From NCBI GenBank assembly GCA_033060915.1, contig CM065389.1, forward strand, positions 10,570,001 to 10,634,000: DNA of 64,000 bases. Reading direction: 5' to 3'. Both the position numbers and the translations under genes were made by a program. The stretch is from Euryodendron excelsum. Lineage: Eukaryota > Streptophyta > Magnoliopsida > Ericales > Pentaphylacaceae. The notes under the pieces were generated by a model. It did no database searches and was not told the origin of the DNA. It saw nothing but the letters and a program-made list of their open reading frames with translations. Positions 34,158-44,326 of the stretch are shown here, one piece after another (position 1 is the stretch's first letter; every line of letters starts with the position of its first letter).

Positions 34158-36381
34158 CTATGCCGACTTCTCCCCCGGCTCTGCAGTTACCCCTGGCGAG
34201 ACCTCTACCACATCCTCCGGGGGTACAGCTGCGGTCTTCAAACTTTCAAGCCTCTCCTTCTTAGCAGCAGCTGCTTCGGCCGCGTCTTTTAACTTAAGCT
34301 CCCGTGCGTATTGGGCATTGGCCAAGACTTTCTTCGGACAGACGACGCCGTCCTCGGTAGTATCAAAGTAGTCCGGGCAAAGACCCCACACGTCGGAGGC
34401 CTTATCCAGCTCTGCCACAATAAGGGCACCATTCCAACCCTGTCGGAATATGGTGCGACTGAGGTCCATCATCTCTTGAGCCAAATTCTTGGCTCCCCTC
34501 TCTTCACCCCGCTTTAATATGGCCTCCTCCTATACCTTCAGCTTGGCCACCTCAGCCTTAAGGGTCTCCACCTCCTCATTGGCATTGTGCAGATCCACGG
34601 ACTGCACATCAAACTTTTTCTCGAGGTCGGCAAGATCCCTGTCCCTTTTCTTAAAGTCGGCCTTCATCAGCAAAAGCTCAGCGGAAGCCTGCTCGGCCTG
34701 TTTCCTGAAGGTAATCCGCTCCTTGTTTGCTTCAATCCACTCGAGCTTCAAATAGCCATGCTCTTCAATGAGTTGCTGGTGAACCTCGGCAAGCTTTTGG
34801 AAGCGCGTCATCGCTTCCAAGGAGTTTAGACAGCCCTACACAAATCGAAGAAGGTTGTTGTTAGGGCAAGTGTCTAAAAAGACTGTAATCATCAAAAAGT
34901 CAGAGCTGTCTTACCAGTATGGAGTCATGGAAAGCGCCCATAAAAACGGTCGAGTCGCTTGCTTCGCCCAGCTTCGCTACGTCCTTTTTCTGAAGGACAC
35001 TCTTCATAACACCAAAAGCAACCTCGGGCTGATCGATCATAGAATCTGCTGTCGTCATAGGACGGCCCAGAATGTCCGGAGTGATGGTCACAATCTCGCC
35101 GACCTCATCCACCGTGACTTTGCCTTTCTGCTTCTTGGGCGCTGGAGTTGGAGCGACATCGGGCCTCCTCTTTCTTTGTTGCCGAGTCTCCGGCCTCTGT
35201 TGCGCGGGTGGGGCCTCCTCCACGGGAGCTACCACCAGCTCGGCTGGAGGAGTCTCGGCAGGAGTGGGTGTGGCCGACCTCAGCAGCTCTCCCGCCAGAG
35301 CAAACATTTTTTCCTTCAGACTCATGCCGTCCATCTCGTTGGGTGATGGGCTCGAATCACTTGTTCGGGTGGGAATCTCAACTTGGCGGTCGGGCACAGT
35401 GTATGGTGACGAGGTGGATGCCAAACTGTGTGATTTGGTTCGCTCTTCTTGTCGTTCTTCACCAGGCGATGCAGATGGTGGAGCAACCGCAACTGTCACG
35501 CCTGTAGGGATGCGCGCCTTCTCGATCGCTATGCCAGTAGGGATTTCCTCAAAGTCCCCTTCGGCACCTTCGTCCGCCAATCTTGCTAGTACACTCTCGG
35601 GGACTCCAGTCTCGGCAGTAAAAGACGAGTATCGCAGTGGATAGGAGAGCAAGATATGTGCTGCCCGAGCTATGTATCGTAGCCGACCTTCACCAACGTA
35701 GTTCAAGACCTTATTAAGGTCGTCAGAGTTAACCAACCAATCACGAGCTTTCGACCGCTTCCTTGTGTCTGTAAAAAGTTCGAGAGTTAGTATGGAAGCG
35801 AACTGAAACTTAAAATGACGCACAGTGCGAGAGATTGGCTTCAAACCTAGTTCGACGGGCACTCTAGGGCATCGAATCGCCGGTCTATCCTTCTCGGGAA
35901 CGTTGCCGAACTCCCATGGACCGGTTACCCAGACCCTAACGTCGTCGACGCCCTTCCCTGAGGAAAGCAGACACTTCACTAACTCTAAGGATTTCTTTAC
36001 TACACGGAGGTAAACCTTGTTACTACCTCTGACTTTACAAAGAGTATAGCAGTAGTCCAGTTCGGCAAGGCCCAGGTTCACCCTCAGGCGCCGATTTATT
36101 TCTAGCATGCCAAAGAAGATTCTATATACGTTCGACACCAATTGGGAGGGCAACACCTTATTTTTTACTATGAATTTATGAAGAAGAGGGTGGAAGGGAA
36201 ACCTAAGCCCCCCTTCTACGATAGCAATGACTGGGAACGGCACCCCTTTCTCGGTCTCCCCCATGCGATAGTCCTCGGGATCGACCAACTCTAAGCCGAT
36301 TTCATCCGAGACTTCAAACCTAGCCCTAAACGCGGCAAGGGCCGACGGACCATCTAACATTTTTCGAAGACGGGATGCCAT
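34158..36381 (-). CDS. antisense extra gene of the Tat Gypsy, spliced, one internal stop
   Basis: Exon 1 (34915-36381, 489 codons) starts at ATG 36379-36381. Exon 2 is 34158-34835. The 79-bp intron 34836-34914 has GTAAG and a pyrimidine-TGTAG end, and phase is kept, giving about 714 residues. Residues 1-240 resemble the putative gypsy-type transposon domain (Pfam Transposase_28, by pattern: LRFPFHPLLHKFI, LPSQLVSNVYRI). A Pro/Ser/Thr-rich middle follows, with a basic QQRKRRPD patch and PKKQKGK that look like nuclear signals. Exon 2 is an Ala/Lys/Glu-rich coiled coil with an acidic tail. One TAG at 34530-34532 truncates it after 589 residues. A TATA box lies 160 bases upstream. Function is unknown; extra antisense genes are known in some Tat elements. 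Confidence 0.75.
34530..34532 (-). other. in-frame TAG in the antisense gene
   Basis: The minus-strand codon after AKLKV is TAG, while the coiled-coil pattern goes on for 124 residues (EEAILKRGEER and on). It is most likely a point mutation from Gln or Glu. Confidence 0.75.
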
Positions 36382-36539
36382 CAGGGGACAACTGTCGAGA
36401 CACAGGACGCAATGAAGAATAGAAGAGTCGCGGGCTCAAAAGACACTTACAGTGGTGGGTGCCGAAACAGCTGACGCACACGCTATTCAGAAGGCAAAGG
36501 AAAGAGATCAAGTGTCTCCCAACTGATTAGGGCGTCGGT

Positions 36540-36547
36540 CTTTTATA
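36540..36547 (-). promoter_or_regulatory. TATA box of the antisense gene
   Basis: The minus strand reads TATAAAAG about 160 bases before the ATG at 36381. It lies outside the 3' LTR, so the antisense gene would not need the LTR promoter. Confidence 0.55.
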
Positions 36548-36742
36548 CACGCCAGAGCCGTCGGTTCGTGCACAGTAAACCGACGTTAATCATGACGCTC
36601 TGCCGAAGCGTCACGTCGGCCGTCGATTTAATAACGCCCCACCATTGAATTTTTTAAAATCCCCACCATTTACGTGGCCGGGTGACCGTTACATCCCTTG
36701 GCCGTTTCAAAATCTCAAACGACACAATGGCTGGGGGGCAAT

Positions 36743-37343
36743 TGTGGGGGAGTAACCCCCGGCCCAACCCAACGGGTGAGGCCCAATCTGCTCGAATTAA
36801 AATTGGGGCTACCTGGGGGCCCAAATCAATTATGAGGGAAGGCCAGCCCACACTGCCGACCTCCTCCAAGCGTAGCCCAGACAGCGAACAGTTTGCCCAA
36901 ACCGCTAGCGGTCTTTGAGCATTAAATGCGGAGTTGACTTGCATTAAATGCACGAGCGGCTGCCCACACAAACGTGGACGTGCACGTCCGGTCAGCCGGA
37001 ATCCTCCACGACGGTGCGCCAGACCCTGCAGGTAGCCAGGCGGCGTCAATGATGATGCCTAACCAGCAGACCATGAGAGCCTGCTGATAGGCCAAGACAA
37101 AACACACTCCCTGAGGAACTCTATAAAACCCGAGGAATCGAGAGCCAGGTATGAAAAAGTGAACCCCTGACATACACAACTTTCATTCATCCTTCTCGAT
37201 TAATGCTAACTTAATCTTCGGAGTGTGATCGGCCCACCTAGGGTCGACCCATTCTAACCCCCTTGTCTTGCAGGAAGAAGTTTGGACTCATCCATTTGGG
37301 GCTTGAGAGCTCGGCCCAGCCTTCCCGAAAAATCCCACTTACA
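36743..37343 (+). repeat. Tat Gypsy 3' LTR
   Basis: 601 bp, nearly identical to the left LTR. A purine tract, ggctggggggcaat, precedes it at 36729-36742. Confidence 0.95.
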
Positions 37344-38155
37344 CCATCTTAAAGTAGGCTAATAAGAGGTCCACCTACACGGTGGCTCTCACTTGCTTTC
37401 CTTTAGGCATGATCTAAAAGCCCTCTTGGCTCAAGCATGCAAGAAAGGGGGGTTGAAGATGGGGATTAAAATAGAGAATAGCCTAAGTAAGCTAGGAGGG
37501 AGAAGAGAAGAGTGGAGGAGAGTACAAATGTAAAAGGGATGCCACCTTTTGCCTTCAACACACTTGTAGTCTTCAATAGATGTCTTGATTGGAGTTCGAG
37601 TAACTTCAAGAGGGCTTAAGGGGCTGGAGTGGAGTGTGTAAGTGTGTATGAGGCCTTGTATATGGAGTGTATGGGCTTGAGAGAGGTAGAATCTAGCCTA
37701 AGTGTTGGAGGGGTGGAATATATGTAAGGATTCGAAGTTCTGGAGTAGTTTTAGCAGAGTTTCGCATCAATTTTTGGAGATGGAATATGCAAAGGGGGAG
37801 GCCTCTATTTATAGGCAATCTGGAGCAGCCAAAATTTGGCCTTGCGCATGTAGGACATGCGCAAGTACTGTTCCATTGCTAGAATGGCACGTGGCACCCT
37901 ATGTACTGGTTAAATCTCGACTGTTGATCGAAAGTTGGTTGATCTGATCAAAATTTGAGTGCATGTAGCATACGCTTCATCACTGGGAAGGTTCGTCTAA
38001 ACTTTGCCTCAATAATTGAATCAATGGGGAAATCGGTCGCACTCGGGATATTCTCCCAAAGCTTCCGGTGAATTTTCATGTTTTTAGAAAGTTTGAATTA
38101 TGTTTGGAAGTGTGAGATATCGTATTGGGAAATGTGTGTAAAAGGGTAATTTTGC

Positions 38156-38592
38156 GGAGCGTCGGTGATACACTCCGGGGGTGTTTGAAAGTGGTTGTTT
38201 TCGTTTCGTGTGATTGGGGCCTTCGGGAAGAGATCCTTTTGATCGGACTGTATTAATGAAAAGTACTCTGAAAATACTTTCGGGATTTTCCAGATTTATG
38301 CATTTCTCAAGTCGTTTGACGGTGCATTTTCATCAAGGAATTGGGAAAAAAGTCAACCTTGGTGGAGCATCTCGCAGACGCTCCAAGGGTTATCGAAAGC
38401 AGCAGTGTTTGAGCCATACGATGAAGGGCTTCGGGAGGCGATTTGTCCGATCGAGCCTTATCGATGGAAAGATCTATGGACGAGCTTTCGAGAATTCTCT
38501 GATTTACGCATTTCTTAAGTCAGTTGATGGTACGTTATAACCAGGAAATCGGAGGAAAAGACGATTTAGGCGGAGCGTCTGCGAGACGGTTT
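38156..38592 (-). repeat. 208-bp tandem repeat with stem-loop motif, copy 1
   Basis: An imperfect palindrome, ggagcgtct...gacgctcc, starts at 38156, 38364 and 38572, exactly 208 bases apart. Flanking text (catttctcaagtcgtttgac, ttgtgcgatc-like words) also repeats. Confidence 0.85.
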
Positions 38593-39071
38593 AGGAAACT
38601 TTTATCGAGTCGTGTGAGCTTAATGTCGTAGGGTCCTCCTCGGGTTAAACAAGGGCGTGTGGTGAAACCCTCTGCTCGACATCCCAAGGTCGGTGCTGCG
38701 TCGAGGTATATTTGGGCTTCTAGGGGCAAAACGGTCATTTTGACTAAGGTTGGCTGGAAATGGTCAGAAATGTTTGGTATGTTGGGTTAAGTGTGTAGGG
38801 ATGGTTTTGGGAGAGTCTTTTATCGTTCAGCGGGGTTTGCATAGTGTTGTGGTGTTCAGGGGAAAAAATGGTTATTTGGGCTGGAGTGGGCCGGAATAGG
38901 ATCGGATTTGGATCAAATGGCGTGCAGGGGATGCCTAATGGTTTAACAACATTTTGGAAGGATGGACTTATCGTTTTGAGGGATTTTAAACTTTCCCAAA
39001 ACGTGCCTGGAGGCCCAAAGGGCAGATTTGGTCATTTTTCATCGAGTAGGGCTAGCAGGCGCCAGTGTTGA

Positions 39072-39415
39072 CCTAGGTGTTGGTTTCCGAGACCACCCGA
39101 TCTCAAAAAACTACCTATGCGGTATTGGTCTCTAAGAACGCCCGGTTTTAGAAAGCTACATGTAGGAGTGGTATTGGTTCCTGAGAACGCCTGGTCCTAG
39201 AAAGCTACCTAGAAGGGTGATGTTGGTCTCTGAGAACGCCCGGTCTTAGAGAGCTACCAAATGACAAATATTCTACATTGGCGGGCTAGCAGGTGCCATA
39301 AGTGAACTGTCTGGAACTTAATGAGGTGTTGTTCCCTTAGATCACCCGATCCCAAGAAACTACCTAGATGGTATTGGTTTCCAAGACCGTCCTTTCCAGA
39401 AAGTTGCCTAGAATA
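39072..39415. repeat. 49-bp tandem repeat, only in copy 1
   Basis: Four units start at 39072, 39121, 39170 and 39218, and two more diverged ones at about 39325 and 39370, each reading ggt.ttggt...gagaacgcccggt...gctacc. Copies 2 and 3 of the large unit lack the block. Confidence 0.85.
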
Positions 39416-39582
39416 ATGGTGCTTATGGCTCCAGCGGGTCCTTATGGACCCGAGAAGCGACTAGTTGGTTGGATTGGAGATTGTAAGGCTCATCTTGAAC
39501 CTGCATGTGTTATGGTATTGGAAATCGAACCTGGTCCGGCAGGAGTTTGCCAAGCGGGCAAAAATGGGGTGCTTACAATGGT

Positions 39583-40633
39583 AGGTCATGGGTACAAGAA
39601 GACTGCTACAAACCAATGCGTGTACATTTAGAGATTCTTAAATGGTAGTTTTGTGACACTCATTTTCTATGTTGATGATATGCTGATCATTGGACATGAT
39701 GCTACCAAGATTAGCAAGCTAAAGAAGGAGTTATCACAATACTTTGATACAAAGGACTTATGCCTTATTCAGCGGATTTTGGGCATGTAGATTGTTCATG
39801 TTAGGAAAGCTAAGAAGTTGTGGCTATTACCAAAAAAGTATGTTGAACGGGTGATCAGAAGGTTCAACATGGGAAATACCAAACTAGTTAATATTCCATT
39901 GGCTAATCACTTCAAGCTGAGCAAGAGTTCGTGTCCCTCCTCAAAGACTGAGATGGAAGAAATGGAAACATTACCCTACTCTTCAGCAGTAGGTAGCCTG
40001 ATGTATGCAATCATGTGTATAAGGCCAGATATTACTCACGCTGTAGGCATTGTGAGCAGCTTTCTCTCTAACTCGGGAAAAGAGCATTAGGAAATTATCA
40101 AGTGGATTCTCAGATACCTAAAAGGTATGATAAAGCTACACTTGTGTTTTGAGAGAGTTAAATCAGTTTTGGAAGGCTATACAGATTTAGATATGGCTAG
40201 TGATCTTGATGGTAGGAAATCTACATCAGGATTTCTTTACACCTTTGCAGGAAGAGTTGTTTCTTAGCAGTCTAAATAGTAAAAGTGTGTGGTTTTATCT
40301 ACGACGAAGACAAAGTATATTGCTGCAGTAGAAGCTGGCAAAGAGATATTGCAGGTGAAGCGTTTTTTTTAAGAACTGAAAATTAAGCAGAATGAATGTA
40401 AGATGCATTATGACAGTCAGAGTGCTTTGAATCTGAGCAAGAATTCAATGTACCATTCCCGAACAAAGCATATCGACATTCCCTATTATTGGATACACAA
40501 GGTGATGGATCAACAGTTGTTGAAGTTTGAGAAGATTCACACAAAAAAGAATCTAACAGACGTATTAACAAAGGTGCTTACTCGTGAGAAGCTCGAGCTA
40601 TATAGAGACATAGCTGGAATGATTGCCAACTAA
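39583..40633 (+). pseudogene. Copia gag-pol, 3' part (reverse transcriptase to RNase H)
   Basis: Continues the reverse transcriptase exactly where 24926 stopped: GHGYKKTATNQCVYI, then FYVDDMLIIGHD with the YVDD active site at about 39669-39680. The connection part follows with PYSSAVGSLMYAIMC (39972-40016) and RPDITHAVGIVSSF. RNase H shows a ...STSGFLY block near 40206, TTKTKYIAA and HYDSQSAL, and ends with TKHIDIPYYWI and an end at 40631-40633. TAG or TAA codons at 39629, 39787, 40087 and elsewhere break the frame. Together with the first part it covers a whole TNT1-like polyprotein. Confidence 0.9.
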
Positions 40634-40666
40634 AGAGCATCAGATTTCGTTCTCTTCTGATGGGTA

Positions 40667-40680
40667 TGAAGGGGAAGAAT
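40667..40680 (+). other. Copia polypurine tract
   Basis: The purine-rich tgaaggggaagaat lies directly before the right LTR, where plus-strand synthesis starts in LTR elements. Confidence 0.75.
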
Positions 40681-41124
40681 TGCTAGGTTCATACCCAAAG
40701 GCCATGGAAGTCAAGGAAAATTAGTCGCCGCAGTTGACCATTGAAGTCAAGGAAGGAAGGCCACCCACATTCGTCCACCATGGTTGAAGGTTGAAGAAGG
40801 AAGTCACCAAAATTTGTCAAAGTCTGCCACCGCCCCATAGAAGTATTCTCACCACTTTGTCAAGATTTTATAACTACAAAACCTTGACAAAAATTATCCT
40901 CCCTCCCCTATAAATAGAGGGTTGAGGTGAAGCAGAATAGTAAAGAGAGCAAAAGAAGATCTAAGAATAGATCTGCGAGTTTTTTTTATAAGAGTGGTGA
41001 GTTGAGTAGAAAGAGAGCTCAGAGCCTCCTCCTCCTTTATAAATTTTTTTCTCCATAAATAGTAAAATTTTTGTTCTTTAATTTTTTTCTTTATGTGGGT
41101 GTTTATTTAATTTTGAACCCAACA
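40681..41124 (+). repeat. Copia 3' LTR
   Basis: 444 bp, TGCTAGGTTC to CCAACA, with TATAAATA at 40909-40916. Many differences from the left LTR are seen, especially in the first 130 bases. Confidence 0.88.
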
Positions 41125-41776
41125 CACCCACACACACACACATATATGTACAGAATAGAATAATTTGGTCAACTGATAATCAATCATGCAGATGATGTTA
41201 GCCATGGCTATTAGTTTATGACATGGGTTGCACTGATTGGGTGGAGGGAATAAGAAAGTCCTCTGAAGTTTGAGAAAACAAAGGACACAATATTTAATCT
41301 GTTGTTAGCTGCTAAATTGTTTTGGCTGAGAGATTTTTTATTCGTTTCAGATGCTTATAAGATCAGATCAAAAGTTTATGATCGCTCATTAATATCTCTA
41401 TATTCTTCCATCGATCCCTGGCTTTTGTTTTGATTTTTATTTTCTCATAGTCCATGGTCTAATTTCTGTGAAGGAGTCAGCCACCAAGCTCATGGAAGCC
41501 TCGTTAGGTTTATCCTGAAATAATATTGTTTGTACTGGATTGTCAAAAATATCATATCATATCAATTATTACATGTAGAAAATGAATTTATGGAAGATAA
41601 GAGCGAGTAATGCTTCATTTAAATCATTCAATCAACACCAGAAAGGCCAACGTGGTGCAGAAGTCGGATGTGTGCGGTGTTTGAAGCTCAATTAGTAATA
41701 TATAACCAGAAGCATGGTTGAAATAAAGTCAACCAGAAGATGACACACAAATGCGTCTCTCTCTGTCTCTCTGTCA

Positions 41777-41807
<31 letters not shown>

Positions 41808-42399
41808 TCACACACACAAGTAATACCTGATCTATTAGGTGGATCAAACAGTTCCTTCTCAGTCAACCATCAAAGTTCCTGATATGAAATTTACATATTA
41901 TTTCCATCTTTCGTACGAATTGGTTCCGAAATTTTGGTAAAGAGAGCTAAAATAGAAACGAGTGCAGTGTCACAAGTACTTGAGTTTCATAATTATAAGA
42001 TAACAAGCAATATTCAAGCTTCAATAATTGTTCTCATGTAACCAAAGTATATAGGATGTAGCATATGGATGTTCATACTTGGATTACTGCCGTTAACAAA
42101 GAATTTTATCAATTGGAACTAATTTGGTTTGGCATGTTATCCAACGAGTTAATGGTTGGTGTTTATGTTTACTTGCTCCAGAATCTTCATACAAAAAATT
42201 CATACATAATTCTTATCCAAAAAAAAAAAAGAAGAAAAACTGACCAACAAATGATGTAGCAGTAGCAGTGAATTGGATGTAAATTAGCTTATATGGAATT
42301 CTCTATGTATAAATTTTAGTTGTATTGCATTACCCTTAATACATATATATATATATATATATATGCTTGTATGACATATAGAGCAATGCAAAACTTTTA
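41125..42399. other. intergenic with microsatellites
   Basis: No gene. A (CA)n tract follows the LTR at 41125-41141. A compound CT/CA microsatellite lies at 41756-41818 and an (AT)n tract at 42343-42364. Confidence 0.7.
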
Positions 42400-42671
42400 G
42401 GGTTCGTTTGGTAACGCTGTTAGTTTTTGTTTTTTGCTGTGTATTTTTGTTGTGTGTTTTTGCTGTGTATTTTTTGTTATTTGGTGATGAGCGTTTATAG
42501 GTTATCATTGTGCCAATAATACTAGATAAATGTTTTAGTAAGAGAAAATACACTTATTTTAGTGTTTTTAATTTTTTTTTTAAAATTTTGTAAAAAATTA
42601 AAAAAAAATTTAAACAAACACCATTTTTTATTTTTAAAAAACAAAATAAAAATAAACGTTACCAAACGAGC
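42400..42671. mobile_element. MITE-like element with ggttcgtttggtaacg ends
   Basis: The left end ggttcgtttggtaacg matches the reverse complement of the right end cgttaccaaacgagc with a small gap. The interior is T-rich then A-rich, partly self-complementary. The target duplication is not clear, so the superfamily is open. Confidence 0.5.
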
Positions 42672-42959
42672 TACTAGTCTTTTATTTCTTAAATGCACTG
42701 TAACACATGACACGTAGAGCAAAAACGTGATAAACGGGGAGTATCCCATTTTCCTAAAAACAAAGAACCCTAAAAATTTGGTTATTAAAGTGCCTATCTC
42801 CCTCATAAGTCGCAACAAATTGCAAAGATCATGTTTCACATGTATGGTACTAATGGCCACTAGCTGAGCCAAAAAACTTATTGATGCATGGAAGCTTATA
42901 GAAACAAGAATAAACAGATTAGGGTTCGTTGATTTGTGCGCAAATACTAAATACTAACC

Positions 42960-42972
42960 TTTGATACCAACT
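42960..42972 (-). other. primer-site relic in reverse orientation
   Basis: The plus strand ttgataccaactg is the reverse complement of cagttggtatcaa, the Met-tRNA primer site preceded by an LTR-like end. It suggests the edge of a decayed LTR or TRIM element on the minus strand. No partner LTR is proved. Confidence 0.35.
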
Positions 42973-43003
42973 GACGCAGGAATAGTATATAGAAAAAGTG
43001 ACA

Positions 43004-44326
43004 AACAAGTTAGAATTCATTAATTCACACAAAATGCTAAAAAGTAAGCTTTTCTTAATCTGTTGTTCACACAAAAGATCACAGAAAGGCATCAACTAGG
43101 TTAATTCACATAGAATAACAAGTCAAAAGAAATAAAAGAATATTCTAAATATTAAAACAAAAGTTTTCTAAAACAGCAAAATTGCAAATTTCAGGCCTAA
43201 ACGACTGGATTCGGAAAAATACTGATAGAGTTCATAGTTTACTCAGCCTGTTTCCAATGAGACTATCAAGTTTCATAAAATTTTGAGTTTGAACTTGACC
43301 AATTTGCATCACTTATTCAAGGCACCAATTAATCACAACCTAGAAATATTTTTTAGAGTAATGCCATACAACCACAATTTTTGTGCAAAATTTTTGTTAA
43401 AATGGTTTGGTTGTTTATCATCCTTTCATTTCAAACCAAAGCACATAATATTTTGGCTCATTTTAAAGGTGTCATTATGTAAAAAAAAAAACTCAGTTTT
43501 GTTTTCGTAATCTAGAATTGGTAAAACTGCATTTATTTTAATAATCAATAAGAGGTCACTTGACTTGCGTATACCTACATAATCTATATATGCTTATATA
43601 TATAATATAGAGGAGACTTTTAAAGCAAATTAATAGTTTTTAATGGGAAATTCTAAATTCACACAAAAAGTTATAATTCATTAATTCACACAAAATACTA
43701 AAAAGTAAGCTTTTCTTAACCTGTTGTTCACACAAAAGATCACAGAAAGGCGTTAACTAGGTTAATTCACACAGAATAACAAGTCGAAAGAAATAAAAGA
43801 ATATTCTAAATATTAAAACAAAAATTTTCTAAAACGGCAAAATCGCAAATTTCGAGTCTAAATGACTGGATTCAGAAAAATATTGATAGGGTCCATAGTT
43901 TACTCAGCCTGTTTCCAATGAGACCATCAAGTTTCATAAAATTTTGAGTTTGAACTTGACCAATTTGCATCACTTATTCAGGGCACCAATTAATCACAAC
44001 CTAGAAATATTTTTTAGAGTAATGCCATACAATCATAATTTTTGTGCAAAATTTTCGTTAAAATGGTTTGGTTGTTTATCATCCTTTCATTTCAAACCAA
44101 AGCACATAATATTTTGGCTCATTTTAAAGGTGTCATTATGTAAAAAAAAAAAACTCAGTTTTGTTTTCGTAATCTAGAATTGGTAAAACCGTATTTATTT
44201 TAATAATCAATAAGAGCTCACTTGACTTGCGTATACCTACATAATCTATATATACTTATATATATAATATATAGGAGACTTTTAAAGCAAATTAACAGTT
44301 TTTAATGGGAAATTCTAAATTTCTAG
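43004..44326 (+). repeat. 661-bp tandem duplication
   Basis: Copy 1 (about 43004-43664) and copy 2 (about 43665-44326) are over 90 percent alike by eye. Landmarks such as aaaagtaagcttttcttaa recur exactly 661 bases apart. Neither unit codes for a recognisable protein; the open frames of 75-77 codons in both are the same chance frame. Confidence 0.9.

Larger units (their letters stand above)
27242..37343 (+). mobile_element. Tat-type Ty3/Gypsy retrotransposon, young
   Basis: Bounded by LTRs 27242-27846 and 36743-37343 and by perfect ccatc target duplications (27237-27241 and 37344-37348). By eye the LTRs differ at about eight positions plus small gaps over 600 bases, mostly transitions, so it is a recent insertion. 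The order is primer site, gag, protease, reverse transcriptase, two RNase H domains, integrase, a 64-bp tandem repeat, and an antisense gene before the purine tract. The double RNase H and the extra antisense gene fit the Tat lineage. A frame slip and four in-frame stops show it cannot make its own proteins now. Confidence 0.93.
24932..39577 (-). mobile_element. large gene-free TG...CA unit, probable giant solo LTR, copy 1 (interrupted)
   Basis: Flanked by perfect atggt duplications (24927-24931 and 39578-39582) inside the Copia reverse transcriptase. Starts tgtcgcgcccc and ends gggtgcttaca. Its own sequence is 24932-27241 plus 37349-39577, about 4.5 kb, split by the Tat-type Gypsy. No protein domain is found. 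It matches copy 3 in the same orientation and copy 2 in reverse. A TATAAATA box on the minus strand (37806-37813) is kept in all copies, so I infer that the real orientation is minus. Having no terminal repeats of its own, it is best read as one long LTR left after recombination. Confidence 0.75.
20957..41124 (+). mobile_element. Copia LTR retrotransposon (TNT1-like), interrupted by nested insertion
   Basis: Two related LTRs (20957-21398 and 40681-41124) bound a decayed gag-pol in the Copia order: gag, protease, integrase, reverse transcriptase, RNase H. A primer-binding relic follows the left LTR and a purine tract precedes the right one. A foreign block, 24932-39577 with target duplication atggt, splits the reverse transcriptase. 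Without it the element is about 5.5 kb, the usual size. Flanks are CA-rich and no clean target duplication can be read. The LTRs differ at many positions, so this is an old insertion. Confidence 0.92.

Noticed and set aside
35072..35644. Plus-strand frame of 190 codons
   Set aside because: It is the shadow of the antisense gene exon 1, low in motif content and Gly/Ser/Pro-rich as expected from the opposite strand.
24932..39577. Giant unit as a complete LTR retrotransposon with the Gypsy as its internal part
   Set aside because: The Gypsy has its own LTRs and its own ccatc duplication, and the two halves of the unit rejoin to match uninterrupted copy 3.
43283..44177. Two near-identical open frames of 75-77 codons
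   Set aside because: They come from the 661-bp duplication and show no motif, codon bias or homology that I recognise.
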